Of a stretch of 64,000 nucleotides of DNA, positions 17,486-26,435 are shown in pieces. The stretch is from assembly GCF_014697355.1 (NCBI RefSeq), contig NZ_JACJRQ010000025.1:62001-126000 (forward strand), written 5' to 3'. A program made the position numbers and the translations under genes. Position 1 is the first letter of the stretch. Each line of letters starts with the position of its first letter. The DNA is from Nostoc calcicola FACHB-3891 (GTDB lineage Bacteria > Cyanobacteriota > Cyanobacteriia > Cyanobacteriales > Nostocaceae). The notes under the pieces were generated by a model that searched no databases, was not told the DNA's origin, and saw only the letters and a program-made list of their open reading frames with translations.

Positions 17486-20400
17486 TATCGTCACACAAAC
17501 GCTTATCTTCTGCGCTGACATCGGGATTATTTTGCAGGTAGTCTCGTATTAAGCCACACCCCCGCACCAGCAAATTATCTAAATCAAAATTCCACAAAAT
17601 TATCGTCTTGTCACCATATGCAGAAGCAAGAGTTTTGCCATCTGGGCTAAAGCTGACGCTGGTAACAATGGATGTATGCCCGTTAAGGGTTTGAATTTCT
17701 CTACCAGTGTTGACATCCCACAGTTTCACCGTTTTGTCCTCTGATGCAGAAGCGAGAGTTTTGCCATCTGGGCTAAAGCTGACGCTCTCAACAGAGTCTG
17801 TATGCCCGTTAAGGGTTTGAATTTCTCTACCAGTGTTGATATCCCACAGTTTCACCGTATTGTCCTCTGATGCAGAAGCAAGGGTTTTGCCATCTGGGCT
17901 AAAGCTGACGCTTATAACAAAGAATGTATGCCCAATAAGTGTTTTAATTTCTCTACCAGTGTTGATATCCCACAGTTTCACCGTATTGTCCCAAGATCCA
18001 GAAGCAAGGGTTTTGCCATCTGAGCTAAAGCTGACGCTGTTAACAAAGTATGTATGCCCATTAAGGGTTTTAATTTCTCTACCAGTGTTGATATCCCACA
18101 GTTTCACCGTATTGTCATAAAATGCGGAAGCAAGGGTTTTGCCATCTGGGCTAAAGCTGACGCTGGTAACAATCGATGTATGCCCATTAAAGGTTTTAAT
18201 TTCTCTACCAGTGTTGATATCCCACAGTTTCACTGTTTTGTCACCAGATGCAGAAGCAAGGGTTTTGCCATCTGGGCTAAAGCTAACGCTCTCAACAGAT
18301 TTTGTATGCCCATTAAGGGTTTTAATTTCTCTACCAATATTGATATCCCACAGTTTCACCTTATTGTCCCAAGATCCAGAAGCAAGGGTTTTGCCATCTG
18401 GGCTAAAGCTGACGCTCTCAACAGATTCTGTATGCCCATTAAGGGTTTTAATTTCTCTACCAATATTGATATCCCACAGTTTCACTGTTTTGTCACCAGA
18501 TGCAGAAGCAAGGGTTTTGCCATCTGGGCTAAAGCTGACGCTCTTAACAAAGAATGTATGCCCATTAAGGGTTTTAATTTCTCTACCAGTGTTAACATCC
18601 CACAGTTTCACCGTATTGTCCCAAGATCCAGAAGCAAGGGTTTTGCCTTTGCCATCTAGGCTAAAGCTGACGCTCTTAACAGATCCTGTATGCCCATTAA
18701 GTGTTTTAATTTCTCTACCAGTGTTAACATCCCACAGTTTCACCGTATTGTCCCAAGATCCAGAAGCAAGGGTTTTGCCATCTGGGCTAAAGCTAACGCT
18801 CTCAACAGATTTTGTATGCCCAATAAGTGTTTTAATTTCTCTACCAGTGTTGATATCCCACAGTTTCACCGTTTTGTCATAAGATGCGGAAGCAAGGGTT
18901 TTGCCATCTGGGCTAAAGCTGACGCTGTTAACAGATCCTGTATGCCCATTAAGTGTTTTAATTTCTCTACCAGTGTTAACATCCCACAGTTTCACCGTTT
19001 TGTCCTCTAATGCAGAAGCAAGGGTTTTGCCATCTGGGCTAAAGCTGACGCTGTTAACAAAGAATATATGCCCATTAGGTGTTTTAATTTCTCTACCAGT
19101 GTTAACATCCCACAGTTTCACTGTATCACTAGATGCAGAAGCAAGGGTTTTGCCATCTGGGCTAAAGCTGACGCTGGTAACAATGGATGTATGCCCATTA
19201 AAGGTTTTAATTTCTCTACCAGTGTTAACATCCCACAGTTTCACCGTATTGTCCCAAGATCCAGAAGCAAGGGTTTTGCCATCTGGGCTAAAGCTGACGC
19301 TGTTAACAAAGGATGTATGCTTCTTAAGGGTTTTAACGTTAAACCGATATACTACCTCTCGCAATGTATATATAGGATGCATTCTATTTTCTGCTGTAAT
19401 CCAAGGTTTCCAAAAACTTTTGAGTAGTCTTCCAGCTTTGATAGCTTGTGTTAAAGCCTCCTCTTGGCGATATTGTTGAAAATCTTTTTCTGAACTTAAA
19501 CTTAATTGACTCACTTCCGAATTAATTCTGCGAATTTCACTCAGCGCCGCAAATCCCGAAATCACCACCAAACCACAAACCAACCCAGCAATAATACTCC
19601 GTCGCAACCTCTGTTTCTGCTTCCTCTCCCTTTCCTGCAACGCCACACCCTTCTCAATAAACCGTCGCTGCGCCTTACTAACTTCCCCACCCCGTTGCTG
19701 CAACCAATCCTCCGCCACAGCCAAAGTCGCACTTCGTAACAAAGCCCCATCATCTTTATTACTATCCATCCATTGCTGCAACGCCACTATCAACCCTTGT
19801 TGCCAAATGCGAAACTTGCGGTTCTCCTGCATCCATCCCCGCAACCGTCCCCAATGGCGAATCAACGCCTCATGCACAACCTCCACTGTTTCCCCAGTTA
19901 ACTCATTGCGGTTCGTCACCACCAACCGCTTATCCGCCAATTGCGTCACCAAATCCCAATTATCTCCCCCCACTTCCTCACTTGTCGCCAACCTCCGGGT
20001 ATCTTCCGTTCCTTCCCCCGGTTGCACTAACTGAATAAACACCCGTTGCGCTTTTTCCCGTTCCGACTCACTCAAGTCTGCATAAACCCCCTCAGCGTAA
20101 TTCGCCAGCGCTTTCTCCACACCGCCAATATTTTTATACGCCTGATGTGTCAACCTCCCGCAATGCTGTTGCTTCCACAACTGAGTCAGGGTAAACTCCA
20201 GCAACGGCAAACGCCCATCACCATCTTGGATATCATTAATTATGGTGTTGCTTAAACCCTGCTCAAACTCAAAGCCCAATTGCGTTGCCGGACTTGTAAT
20301 GGCTGACTCCAACTCCTGGCGACTCATCCGCACAACTGGTTCTAGTTGATACTCCTGCAATGCCCTGCCAAAAGGTTCGTAATCATCCAGCGCCCTACTT

Positions 20401-22040
20401 AAAAAATCTGCCCGCAAGGTTAGCACTAGGGTAAAAAACGGTGCATTTCTTACTGCTTGCAGCAAACTATCTAAGAAAATTTTGCGTTCTTCAGATTCCG
20501 TACAAAGGGTATAAATTTCTTCAAATTGGTCGGCTATCAACAGCACTCGCGTCACTTGTTCACCAAGGCGATCGCCATCACTGAAATCTGTGATAAAATT
20601 TTGCAGCGTGGAGCGATCGCTGTTCAAATCCACACCAACTCCCAATTCTACCAAACGTCGCTGATCTTCCGGTAAATTTAACGCCGAAACTAACGCCACA
20701 GCCAAAGATTCAAAAGGATTTTTCCCCGGACGAAACGCTATAATCACCCAATTATTAACAGTATCCCTACGCAACTGAGGAATTAACCCAGCAAACACCA
20801 GCGATGACTTCCCGCTTCCCGAAGCACCAATAACGGCAACCACAGGTCTATTATTAATAGCAGTAACTAGCGAATCAGTCGCCTTATCTCTGCCAAAAAA
20901 ATACTTCGCCTTTTCTTCTGTAAATTTCTCTAAACCTTGGTAGGGACAGAAAGAAATTATCCCCAAACTTTGCCAAGTTGGTGGAGTTTCCGTTTGATTT
21001 TGGACAATTATAGGAAGCCAACTAGCACAAGGAAATTCTGACTCAAGTTTTCCTAACTCCAACCGCGCATTTTTGACAGAAATATATAGAGACTTCCCAC
21101 TAGTAAACTCTTGTAAAAAATACTTTAAAAACTCCTGCGCTACTTTATCCGGTACTGGTTCCCGCATGACAATCACTTGGGGGATATTCAATTGTTCTAA
21201 TTCATAAGCAATTCCTAAACCATCGCAGGAATTAAAAAACGCTATTTGCAATCTTCTTTGAATTGCTACTTGCAAAGCATCTCTCAATTCTGTCATTGTC
21301 AAGCTATCGCTATCATTTAAATAAATGCTTCCCTGCATTCCTTGAGTTTGGGAATGTCCAGAGAAAAACAACATATCCCACCCCAGATTATCTTGCAGGT
21401 AATTATTTAAGTCCTCACGGGATGGGTTATCGATTAAAATAATTTCGGCATCATTGCCACAGAAACTTTGTAAATATTGTTTATCTTTGTGTATATTAAT
21501 TCCGGTGCGATCGCCTAAAATAATTAAAATTCTAATCTTTTCTCGGTAAGGTCTTTCCCCCCGTTCAGCATTCGGCGAACTTAAAGCCACTTCTACCAAC
21601 GGTAACTCAGTTAAAACATCCCACAAATGCCAGGGAAGCTGACGTAACTCATGGCAAGATGTTGTAATAATTATTCTAATTTCATCTTTATCTTTTAATT
21701 CTGTAAAAGCCTTGACAATTGCCCTGAAATCTGGTGAACTTAGCCATTGATTTAAGTTAGCAAGTAACTTTAGGGATTGTTCGGTACATTCTTTATTTAA
21801 AGATTCAATATCGACGCTAAGACTTCCCTTAGATTTAATCCTAAATTTACCGTATCGACTGCAATATATTTCGTGAAAATCATTCAATAGTTCAGGAATA
21901 CTAATATTTTGAGGTAACTTAGCTGTAATTGTCCGATAAGTTGTCCTATCAGCGCGATCGCTCTCATTTGCTAATTCTAAATTTACTTCAAATCCCGATT
22001 CAAAATTGCCATAAAATTTAAAAATAACCAGCTTTTTCAT
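17475..22040 (-). CDS. CHAT protease - STAND ATPase - membrane anchor - 14 WD40 repeats
   Basis: A 1521-residue protein. A caspase-like CHAT domain fills about 1-345, with the dyad H229 (FFSGHSQT) and C272 (FFNSCDG). An nSTAND1-type P-loop module starts at CPYQGLEKF (365), with Walker A GASGSGKSS (405-413), Walker B VLLIADQFEE (499-508) and the winged-helix VVHEALIRHW (721-730). One hydrophobic span (816-835) and a coiled linker lead to 14 WD40 units of 42 residues (907-1490): two potential seven-bladed propellers. Inferred logic: ligand on the propeller, ATPase switching, protease activation at the membrane. Repeat 2 lacks one residue and repeat 6 has two extra. It is last in an operon after the sigma-like and DUF1822 genes. 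Confidence 0.93.
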   Translation of the reverse strand: MKKLVIFKFYGNFESGFEVNLELANESDRADRTTYRTITAKLPQNISIPELLNDFHEIYCSRYGKFRIKSKGSLSVDIESLNKECTEQSLKLLANLNQWLSSPDFRAIVKAFTELKDKDEIRIIITTSCHELRQLPWHLWDVLTELPLVEVALSSPNAERGERPYREKIRILIILGDRTGINIHKDKQYLQSFCGNDAEIILIDNPSREDLNNYLQDNLGWDMLFFSGHSQTQGMQGSIYLNDSDSLTMTELRDALQVAIQRRLQIAFFNSCDGLGIAYELEQLNIPQVIVMREPVPDKVAQEFLKYFLQEFTSGKSLYISVKNARLELGKLESEFPCASWLPIIVQNQTETPPTWQSLGIISFCPYQGLEKFTEEKAKYFFGRDKATDSLVTAINNRPVVAVIGASGSGKSSLVFAGLIPQLRRDTVNNWVIIAFRPGKNPFESLAVALVSALNLPEDQRRLVELGVGVDLNSDRSTLQNFITDFSDGDRLGEQVTRVLLIADQFEEIYTLCTESEERKIFLDSLLQAVRNAPFFTLVLTLRADFLSRALDDYEPFGRALQEYQLEPVVRMSRQELESAITSPATQLGFEFEQGLSNTIINDIQDGDGRLPLLEFTLTQLWKQQHCGRLTHQAYKNIGGVEKALANYAEGVYADLSESEREKAQRVFIQLVQPGEGTEDTRRLATSEEVGGDNWDLVTQLADKRLVVTNRNELTGETVEVVHEALIRHWGRLRGWMQENRKFRIWQQGLIVALQQWMDSNKDDGALLRSATLAVAEDWLQQRGGEVSKAQRRFIEKGVALQERERKQKQRLRRSIIAGLVCGLVVISGFAALSEIRRINSEVSQLSLSSEKDFQQYRQEEALTQAIKAGRLLKSFWKPWITAENRMHPIYTLREVVYRFNVKTLKKHTSFVNSVSFSPDGKTLASGSWDNTVKLWDVNTGREIKTFNGHTSIVTSVSFSPDGKTLASASSDTVKLWDVNTGREIKTPNGHIFFVNSVSFSPDGKTLASALEDKTVKLWDVNTGREIKTLNGHTGSVNSVSFSPDGKTLASASYDKTVKLWDINTGREIKTLIGHTKSVESVSFSPDGKTLASGSWDNTVKLWDVNTGREIKTLNGHTGSVKSVSFSLDGKGKTLASGSWDNTVKLWDVNTGREIKTLNGHTFFVKSVSFSPDGKTLASASGDKTVKLWDINIGREIKTLNGHTESVESVSFSPDGKTLASGSWDNKVKLWDINIGREIKTLNGHTKSVESVSFSPDGKTLASASGDKTVKLWDINTGREIKTFNGHTSIVTSVSFSPDGKTLASAFYDNTVKLWDINTGREIKTLNGHTYFVNSVSFSSDGKTLASGSWDNTVKLWDINTGREIKTLIGHTFFVISVSFSPDGKTLASASEDNTVKLWDINTGREIQTLNGHTDSVESVSFSPDGKTLASASEDKTVKLWDVNTGREIQTLNGHTSIVTSVSFSPDGKTLASAYGDKTIILWNFDLDNLLVRGCGLIRDYLQNNPDVSAEDKRLCDDIKR

Positions 22041-22198
22041 AGTTGATATAATTATGCATTTTTCTTTATATAAGCAGTCCTAAAACATTTGTAAAAAATC
22101 CTTATGTTGGGTTGAACAAAATCAAACCCAACAATTAATATTTAATGTTAATTTTTGTTCTTAAACCCAAGCGTATTGGTTGATATCAACGATGATAA

Positions 22199-23194
22199 TT
22201 ATACAACAAAATTCTGCGTAACTTTTGACTCACTTGAAATTATCTCAACACTAAATTTTTCATCTAATTCGGCACTGAATTTAATTTCAATCCAATTATC
22301 TTTCTGACGAGAAATAACAGCATCTACTTCTTTGCCATTTTCCTCAACTACAGCTAACTTTAATCCTGGAGGTAAACACGCAGCTTCTAAGGGATGCAGT
22401 TGTACCACAATATCAATGTCTTCCTGATTTTGAATTTTCTCCTGGCTTTCCGAATTCAATTTCACAATTAAAGCAACAGATGTACCGTTTAATTGCAAAC
22501 CTAAATCAAATTTTTTCCCGCGTGTAATACTAAAAAATCTGGCAAATCTTAGGCTCATTTCTTGGGGGTTAAACATCTCATCAACTGTCTGCCAACCTTC
22601 TGTAATCAATCCTTCTAGCCATTGCCTAATATTCACTTTTGCAGATTGTTCTTTCTGAGTCAGATAATCGAGTAAATTATCTACAGATTGCAATTGACTA
22701 AGATGAACTTTGGCTGCTGGTTGAGTAGTAAACCCTAAAATTGTCGCTGACTTTAACGATTGGCTAAACTGTACGGCGACATAACCAATTCTTTCTGACT
22801 TCACTTCAGTGGGAATTTCTAAATATTCTGCGTCTGGTAACACAGGACGACATTCGATTTTACCAATATTTTTTACCTCTAAATCAATACATAGAGATTT
22901 CCCATTAGTAAACTCTTGTAGAAAATACTTTGAAAACTCCTGTGCTACTTTATCCGGTACAGGTTCCCGCATGACAATCACTTGGGGAATATGCAATTGT
23001 TCTAATTCGTAATCTGACCAATTAGTTTCAAAGCCCATACAGTCAAGATAATAATTGACTGCATATACAGCTAAAGTATTGAGATAGATTTTTTTAGCTT
23101 TCTCAGCATTTGATATACCTTGTCTGCGTTTATCAGCTATTTCATGTGCTGCAAAACTTAGAGGTACTTTAAAAGATGTTTGCTCGGCGTTCAT
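22199..23194 (-). CDS. DUF1822 protein carrying an inserted CHAT-derived segment
   Basis: A 331-residue protein. The N-terminal FKVPLSFAAHEIADKRR, the NTLAVYAVNYYLDCMGFET part, then IGKIECRPVLPD and RIGYVAVQF are DUF1822 features. Residues 62-103 (YELEQLHIPQVIVMREPVPD onward to FTNGKSLCI) are not typical of the family. They match residues 279-320 of the CHAT protein next door, and the DNA is about 92% identical over 127 bases (22886-23012 against 21081-21207). The frame is intact. AAGGACA precedes the ATG. DUF1822 has no known biochemical function. Confidence 0.85.
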   Translation of the reverse strand: MNAEQTSFKVPLSFAAHEIADKRRQGISNAEKAKKIYLNTLAVYAVNYYLDCMGFETNWSDYELEQLHIPQVIVMREPVPDKVAQEFSKYFLQEFTNGKSLCIDLEVKNIGKIECRPVLPDAEYLEIPTEVKSERIGYVAVQFSQSLKSATILGFTTQPAAKVHLSQLQSVDNLLDYLTQKEQSAKVNIRQWLEGLITEGWQTVDEMFNPQEMSLRFARFFSITRGKKFDLGLQLNGTSVALIVKLNSESQEKIQNQEDIDIVVQLHPLEAACLPPGLKLAVVEENGKEVDAVISRQKDNWIEIKFSAELDEKFSVEIISSESKVTQNFVV

Positions 23195-23231
23195 GATTAA
23201 TTGTCCTTATGCAAGAGTGAATGATTATGAA

Positions 23232-23918
23232 TTACTGTAAATATTTACGAAAATAATCGATGATTTTATGCTTTTTTAGGCTGCGTTGATAAAGTTCTGA
23301 AAGTCTTGGTATGGAATGACCTAATTTTTTAGAAATCTCTTCCCATTTTTCTTGATTTAATCTCATCAACAACACTTTTTGTAAATTGGCATTTTTATCT
23401 TTTCCGATACAAGTGTTTTGTAAAATGCCTTCTGGGTCATATTTGATAAATTCTCTTAACAATTCATTTTCATTTTTTTGATGACTTTCAGATACATCTT
23501 TTTCCTGGATTTTCTTCTCGACTCTAGAAGATTCTTTACTAGCATGACTGTCTAAATCATTATTAACAGTATTTAATTCATCTAGAGAGAAGATTCGCGG
23601 TCGATTTTTGATGGGTCTTAAAATATCGTTAAATCGCCATTCTAATATTTTATTTACCCAAGCCATTACTTTATGCTCTGGATAATATTGATGAATATTG
23701 CGACAAATTTCCATAAAAGTTATTGCTTGTGCTTCGTGATAAATATCTTCAAAATCAGGAAAATTCTGCCATTCTGGAAATCTCTTTAATTTCCCTGATT
23801 CCTGAATTTTTTTAATTAACTTATTCAACGCCTTTCGTTGTTCGGCACTTTTTGACGGATGTTGTTGTGCTTCACTGATTAGCTGACGCAGTTGATAATC
23901 TAAAACATCATCACCCAT
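23232..23918 (-). CDS. Sigma-70-family-like transcription factor
   Basis: I chose the ATG at 23918 because of the AGGAG upstream. The 228-residue product has a sigma-2-like region, FEDIYHEAQAITFMEIC then NIHQYYPEHKVMAWVNKILEWRF (about 56-95), then a charged linker. A C-terminal sigma-4-like helix-turn-helix follows (VLLMRLNQEKWEEISKKLGH, then IPRLSELYQRSLKK, about 181-215). It heads the operon, 37 bases before DUF1822, so it may control the operon or the response of the CHAT/STAND protein. No anti-sigma gene is seen. Confidence 0.75.
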   Translation of the reverse strand: MGDDVLDYQLRQLISEAQQHPSKSAEQRKALNKLIKKIQESGKLKRFPEWQNFPDFEDIYHEAQAITFMEICRNIHQYYPEHKVMAWVNKILEWRFNDILRPIKNRPRIFSLDELNTVNNDLDSHASKESSRVEKKIQEKDVSESHQKNENELLREFIKYDPEGILQNTCIGKDKNANLQKVLLMRLNQEKWEEISKKLGHSIPRLSELYQRSLKKHKIIDYFRKYLQ

Positions 23919-24231
23919 CGAAATCTCCTGCTTAACCCTGAATTTTTGGCAATTTGTTGTAACCATAGATACAGAAAATCCAGTGACGCGCTGTGAGCAT
24001 CATCGATACAAATCTATAAAATGTCCTATAGCAGCAATGCACTATGCTTTCTCCCCTACCCCTGTAAACCCTTCTACGAAAGAGGTGGGGAGTTTTTACG
24101 CAGGTTTTAGGAAAATCTCTGACAATTAGTTCTGTATTATCAGGGTACGATGAGCGTTCACGAAGTGTGCCGTAGGTATCGCTTGCACATCTTTAATTAC
24201 CGCCAATTTTAGTGCCATTCGACTCAGGATA

Positions 24232-25713
24232 CTATCCTATTCCCAAACGTCCAGCCAATGCCGGAGTCAGGGGTAACAGTGTAGTAATCATCAAGAATAG
24301 AGCCAAAAGACCCAAAGCAGCTCTAGCATCATCTGGTTCAGTGATTTCATTCAAGCTGGGGCGTTCTAAATCTCGTTGCAAGAAGAAAATCACGATCGCC
24401 CAGTACATGGCAAGCACATTACCGAGAGACACTAGCACCAGTAAAATTAAAGTTGCCACAGTTGCCCGTCCTGCGGTTTTGCGTCCGTAAATCGCCTGGA
24501 CAATGCGGCCACCATCTAGTTGTCCGGCGGGCATTAAGTTCAAAGCGGTAATTACTAGCCCTAACCAACCAATCACCACTAAGGGATGAATGCTTACCGA
24601 AGGCGACTGTAAGGCAGAACCAAGGACAACTCGCGCCAAACTTCCCACTAAAATTGACCCTTGGAAAAACTGATTTGGCAATTGAAATAAGCTACCAGGA
24701 TGGGAAAGCAGCAAGCCAGCGATTAGCATTACCAAAGAAACGATACCACCTGCGGCTGGCCCTGCCAAGGCGATATCAAATAATACTTTGCGGTTGGGTA
24801 ATAAAGATTCAAAGCGGGTAATAGCACCAAAGGAACCGATTTGCACGGCAGGTAGAAAGAACGGCCAGCTGAGGCGGATTTGGTGACGGCGAGCAAGTAC
24901 CCAATGACCGATTTCATGAGCTACTAAAATCGCAAATATGCCAGCACCTATGGGCAAAGCTTCTGTGAATCTTGCAGGACTGGTAAAGAAATCAAAATTC
25001 AGCAGTAATCCCGCAGTTTCTAAATTTGTGGCTATGGTCGCTATCAACAGAATACCTGCAAAAGCTTTTTGCGATAACTGCATCGGTCGGGGATCGTTGC
25101 GACTGGGGAGAACAATCACCACTGGTCTACCATCTGTATTTTCGACTAAAAATAAGCGATAGCGATCGCCAACCCGTTCGCGCAAACTTGCACTCAAACG
25201 GTTGTGAATTTCTTCTGGTTCTCCCCGCAGATTGCCTTTAAAAATTGCTCCATCTTGGTAGGGAATGGTTTCTGTGGCGAAAAACGTATCAATACCAAAA
25301 ATACCTTTAATTGCACTCAAGTCATCTTCTGGTATCGGTGGGATTTGGGGTTTGAGTTCTATTACTGTTGGTTGTGGGGAATTTTCTTCAAGTGAAGATT
25401 GAGCGGCGAGTCTTTCGGTTGCCCGCTGCTTGAGTATGGCATCTTGCCCAGCTGCTCGTAACTGGCTGCCCAAGTAGATGTACAATCCAGCAGAACTCAC
25501 GACTAAGAACAATATACCTGCTATGTTGATGTAAATTCCTACGGCAAACAATCCAAAAAACAGTAGCCACGGAGTCATCAACACCACCGACTGTAACCAG
25601 GCCAAGATTCCTAGCTTTCCAAAAGGTCTGGCGCGATAAAAGCCCCAACCCAAAATGCCTAAAGCTACCACCAGGATTGCTGCCAGAATAGAAGTTTCTG
25701 ATAAAGTAAACAT
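24232..25713 (-). CDS. EGY-type site-2 metalloprotease (M50)
   Basis: From the ATG at 25713 (MFTLSETSILAAIL) the product is 493 residues. N-terminal membrane spans lead to a soluble domain with IKGIFGIDTFFATETIPYQD and RYRLFLVENTDGRPVVIVLP, as in chloroplast EGY1. The protease core has the zinc motif HEIGH (about 266-270) and the second motif NLMPAGQLDGG. It cleaves membrane proteins within the bilayer; EGY1 is needed for chloroplast development. A longer reading frame to 25836 has no better start. Confidence 0.9.
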   Translation of the reverse strand: MFTLSETSILAAILVVALGILGWGFYRARPFGKLGILAWLQSVVLMTPWLLFFGLFAVGIYINIAGILFLVVSSAGLYIYLGSQLRAAGQDAILKQRATERLAAQSSLEENSPQPTVIELKPQIPPIPEDDLSAIKGIFGIDTFFATETIPYQDGAIFKGNLRGEPEEIHNRLSASLRERVGDRYRLFLVENTDGRPVVIVLPSRNDPRPMQLSQKAFAGILLIATIATNLETAGLLLNFDFFTSPARFTEALPIGAGIFAILVAHEIGHWVLARRHQIRLSWPFFLPAVQIGSFGAITRFESLLPNRKVLFDIALAGPAAGGIVSLVMLIAGLLLSHPGSLFQLPNQFFQGSILVGSLARVVLGSALQSPSVSIHPLVVIGWLGLVITALNLMPAGQLDGGRIVQAIYGRKTAGRATVATLILLVLVSLGNVLAMYWAIVIFFLQRDLERPSLNEITEPDDARAALGLLALFLMITTLLPLTPALAGRLGIG

Positions 25714-25899
25714 CTCCAAACCTTTGCTATTGAGACTAAGCCAGAACAAGTCCGGTATTGCAGACACACTTATTAATGTATAACGTCCCCCGTCTTCTGC
25801 CCAAATTATCCGGCTTGGCGTTTTTTTGCAATACAACCTGATGAATGCTACGCTACATTATCCAGGAAATTGTATCTTGATTTGTGGAGGGGATAAATT

Positions 25900-26286
25900 A
25901 TGGCTCTGCAAGTATGTTCTGGCGCAACACTCAAGTGTAGCTTTGGTCTTACACCAAGTTCCTTGGTAGTTCTGCCCATCAATCGGGTATTGACTGGTAC
26001 GCCAGATGCGAACATTATGGATAACAAGCCAATGGTGAATATCATGCCTTTTGGTATGTGTTCGTCTTTAGCCAATCCAACAGTTGCATCCGCCACAGCA
26101 GCTGCTTCGGGTGTGTTGACGCCCATGCCTTGTATACCTGTGATTCCCGCCCCGTGGGCACCCGGTTCGCCTACCGTTCTCATTGCTAACATCCCAGCAC
26201 TGAATAATACATCTAAATTGATGTGTGCGTGGGCGGGTGTGATTGAAGTAGTCTATCCTGGTCAATCAACGGTATTTATTCCCTGA
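25900..26286 (+). CDS. PAAR-like DUF4280 protein
   Basis: A 128-residue protein with GGAGGGG upstream of the ATG. Features are MALQVCSGATLKCSFG, SSLVVLPINRVLTGTPDANIMD and PFGMCSSLANPTVA, then PCIPVI and a closing W-containing strand. This is the DUF4280/PAAR-like fold, which caps the spike of contractile injection systems (T6SS, eCIS). No sheath, tube or baseplate gene is nearby, so it is an orphan tip or works with a distant cluster. Divergent from the EGY-type gene. Confidence 0.85.
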   Translation: MALQVCSGATLKCSFGLTPSSLVVLPINRVLTGTPDANIMDNKPMVNIMPFGMCSSLANPTVASATAAASGVLTPMPCIPVIPAPWAPGSPTVLIANIPALNNTSKLMCAWAGVIEVVYPGQSTVFIP

Positions 26287-26435
26287 AACAATTTTAGATT
26301 TTAGATTTTGGATTGATTCCATGCTTTGTAATAGGGTATGGAAACTATTCACTGTGATTAAAAAGCGACTTATTTTCTTAGTATTTATTACATAACCTCA
26401 AGTTTGGGAATAGGCGATACCTACGGTAAGCTACG

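Noticed and set aside
17833-19479. Long plus-strand frames opposite the WD40 repeats
   Set aside because: Repetitive antisense shadows created by the 126-bp period of the WD40 gene.
25848-26265. Minus-strand frames over the PAAR-like gene
   Set aside because: The plus strand has the ribosome-binding site and a recognisable DUF4280 protein.
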